A stretch of 64,000 bases of DNA. Source: Myxococcales bacterium (GTDB taxonomy: Bacteria; Myxococcota; UBA727; GCA-2721815). The notes under the pieces were generated by a model. It ran no database searches. It worked only from the letters and a program-made list of their open reading frames with translations, and had not been told where the DNA came from. The stretch is from positions 195,147-259,146 of the forward strand of contig PBLQ01000061.1 in assembly GCA_002721815.1 (NCBI GenBank), in the 5' to 3' direction. Shown piece by piece: positions 63,565 through 64,000 of the stretch. The position numbers and the translations under genes were made by a program. The stretch's first letter is position 1. The number at the start of each line of letters is the position of its first letter.

Positions 63565-64000
63565 ACTCGATGGCATTTGCAAATCCTATGATGACGTTGA
63601 AGTGGTCAAAGACCTGCACCTGGATATTCCAGAAGGGTCCTTCACAGTCTTTTTAGGTCCCTCGGGTTGCGGTAAAAGCACAACGCTGCGCATGATCGCC
63701 GGGCTCGAAGAAATCACTGATGGAGAGTTGCGTTTTAATGAAAGCCGGGTCAATGAGCAAACCCCGAAAGAACGCGATGTGGGCATGGTGTTTCAAAACT
63801 ACGCGCTTTACCCACACATGACCGTGTTTGAAAACATTGGTTTTTCATTAAAGCTTCAAAAGAAACCCAAAGCATTCATCGCTGACAAAGTGAACGCAGT
63901 GGCCCAAATGCTCGAAATCGATCAGCTGCTCCAGCGTAAGCCGGCCGCCTTATCGGGCGGTCAATGCCAACGGGTGGCCATTGGGCGCGCTTTGGTGCGC
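63551..64000 (+). CDS. malK: MalK/MsmX-type sugar ABC transporter ATPase, 3' truncated by window edge
   Basis: First 150 residues. The TTG at 63551 is taken as start because aggag lies 6 nt upstream; the frame then reads LTPIKLDGICKSYDDVEVV. Walker A GPSGCGKSTTL, Q-loop MVFQNYALYPHMTVFENI and signature LSGGQCQRVAIGRAL (Cys replaces the usual Gln/Lys) are visible; the Walker B and regulatory domain lie beyond the window. The sequence is typical of CUT1 family sugar importers (MalK/UgpC/MsmX). Overlap with the upstream GH13 gene and the TrmB-like regulator indicate a maltodextrin importer whose permease and binding protein probably follow to the right. Confidence 0.88.
   Translation, partial: MTPIKLDGICKSYDDVEVVKDLHLDIPEGSFTVFLGPSGCGKSTTLRMIAGLEEITDGELRFNESRVNEQTPKERDVGMVFQNYALYPHMTVFENIGFSLKLQKKPKAFIADKVNAVAQMLEIDQLLQRKPAALSGGQCQRVAIGRALVR

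Overview
The window reads as chromosome of a Gram-negative, deltaproteobacterial-type bacterium, most likely a member of the Myxococcota/Bradymonadota group. This is inferred from a MYXO-CTERM-like sorting tail on a gingipain-type protease, several secreted proteins rich in Asp-Ala-Gly repeats, EGF and thrombospondin type 3 repeats, short OPX-type polysaccharide export, and many lipoproteins and outer-membrane beta-barrels. Base composition looks near 50-55% GC by eye, with a more AT-rich tract at about 36.0-41.0 kb. I see no tRNA, rRNA, insertion sequence, prophage or CRISPR array.

Layout. 1-2.4 kb: fatty-acid synthesis (fabG cut by the left edge, acpP, fabF). 2.6-4.4 kb: an ExbB/TolQ-type proton channel gene with two ExbD/TolR genes. 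4.5-9.1 kb: exopolysaccharide export operon (outer-membrane barrel, short OPX lipoprotein, Wzc-type tyrosine kinase). 9.1-11.4 kb: minus-strand genes for a gamma carbonic anhydrase-like protein, a DUF192 lipoprotein, a DnaQ-like exonuclease with an N-terminal clamp-binding motif, and an FHA protein. 11.4-18.1 kb: patatin, a Fic-like protein lacking the catalytic His, a TPR protein, the PEP synthase/PPDK regulatory kinase, a small barrel and thioredoxin. 18.3-23.3 kb: nadA-nadB, an STAS/SpoIIAA-like protein and asnB. 24-28.2 kb: two ABC-F ATPase genes, the first frameshifted. 28.3-31.6 kb: a cyclic-nucleotide-gated channel, a 2OG-Fe(II) oxygenase-like protein and a CNBD protein. 31.8-41.5 kb: large surface or secreted proteins (TSP3 plus RCC1-like, EGF, Asp-Ala-Gly spacers, shared C-terminal modules). 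41.7-44.1 kb: photolyase/cryptochrome, flavin-reductase-like protein and a divergent DUF2256 mini-protein. 44.2-48.5 kb: MYXO-CTERM C25 protease, a GST-like protein and a small membrane protein.

48.6-64.0 kb is the most coherent system: two divergent operons for alpha-glucan (starch, glycogen or maltodextrin) use, meeting at 56.53-56.68 kb. Leftward lie a cytoplasmic fusion of 4-alpha-glucanotransferase (GH77) with alpha-glucan phosphorylase (GT35), a lipoprotein with carbohydrate-binding modules, and a lipoprotein GH13 amylase. Rightward lie a TrmB-family regulator, a lipoprotein isoamylase/pullulanase-like GH13, an outer-membrane barrel, a lipoprotein GH13 with a CBM20-like tail, and a MalK-type ATPase running off the edge. 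A 20-bp near-palindrome sits between overlapping face-to-face promoter-like sequences in the shared intergenic region and is a good candidate TrmB operator. The proposed flow is surface capture and cleavage by lipoproteins, entry through the barrel, ABC uptake, then transglycosylation plus phosphorolysis by the fused enzyme.
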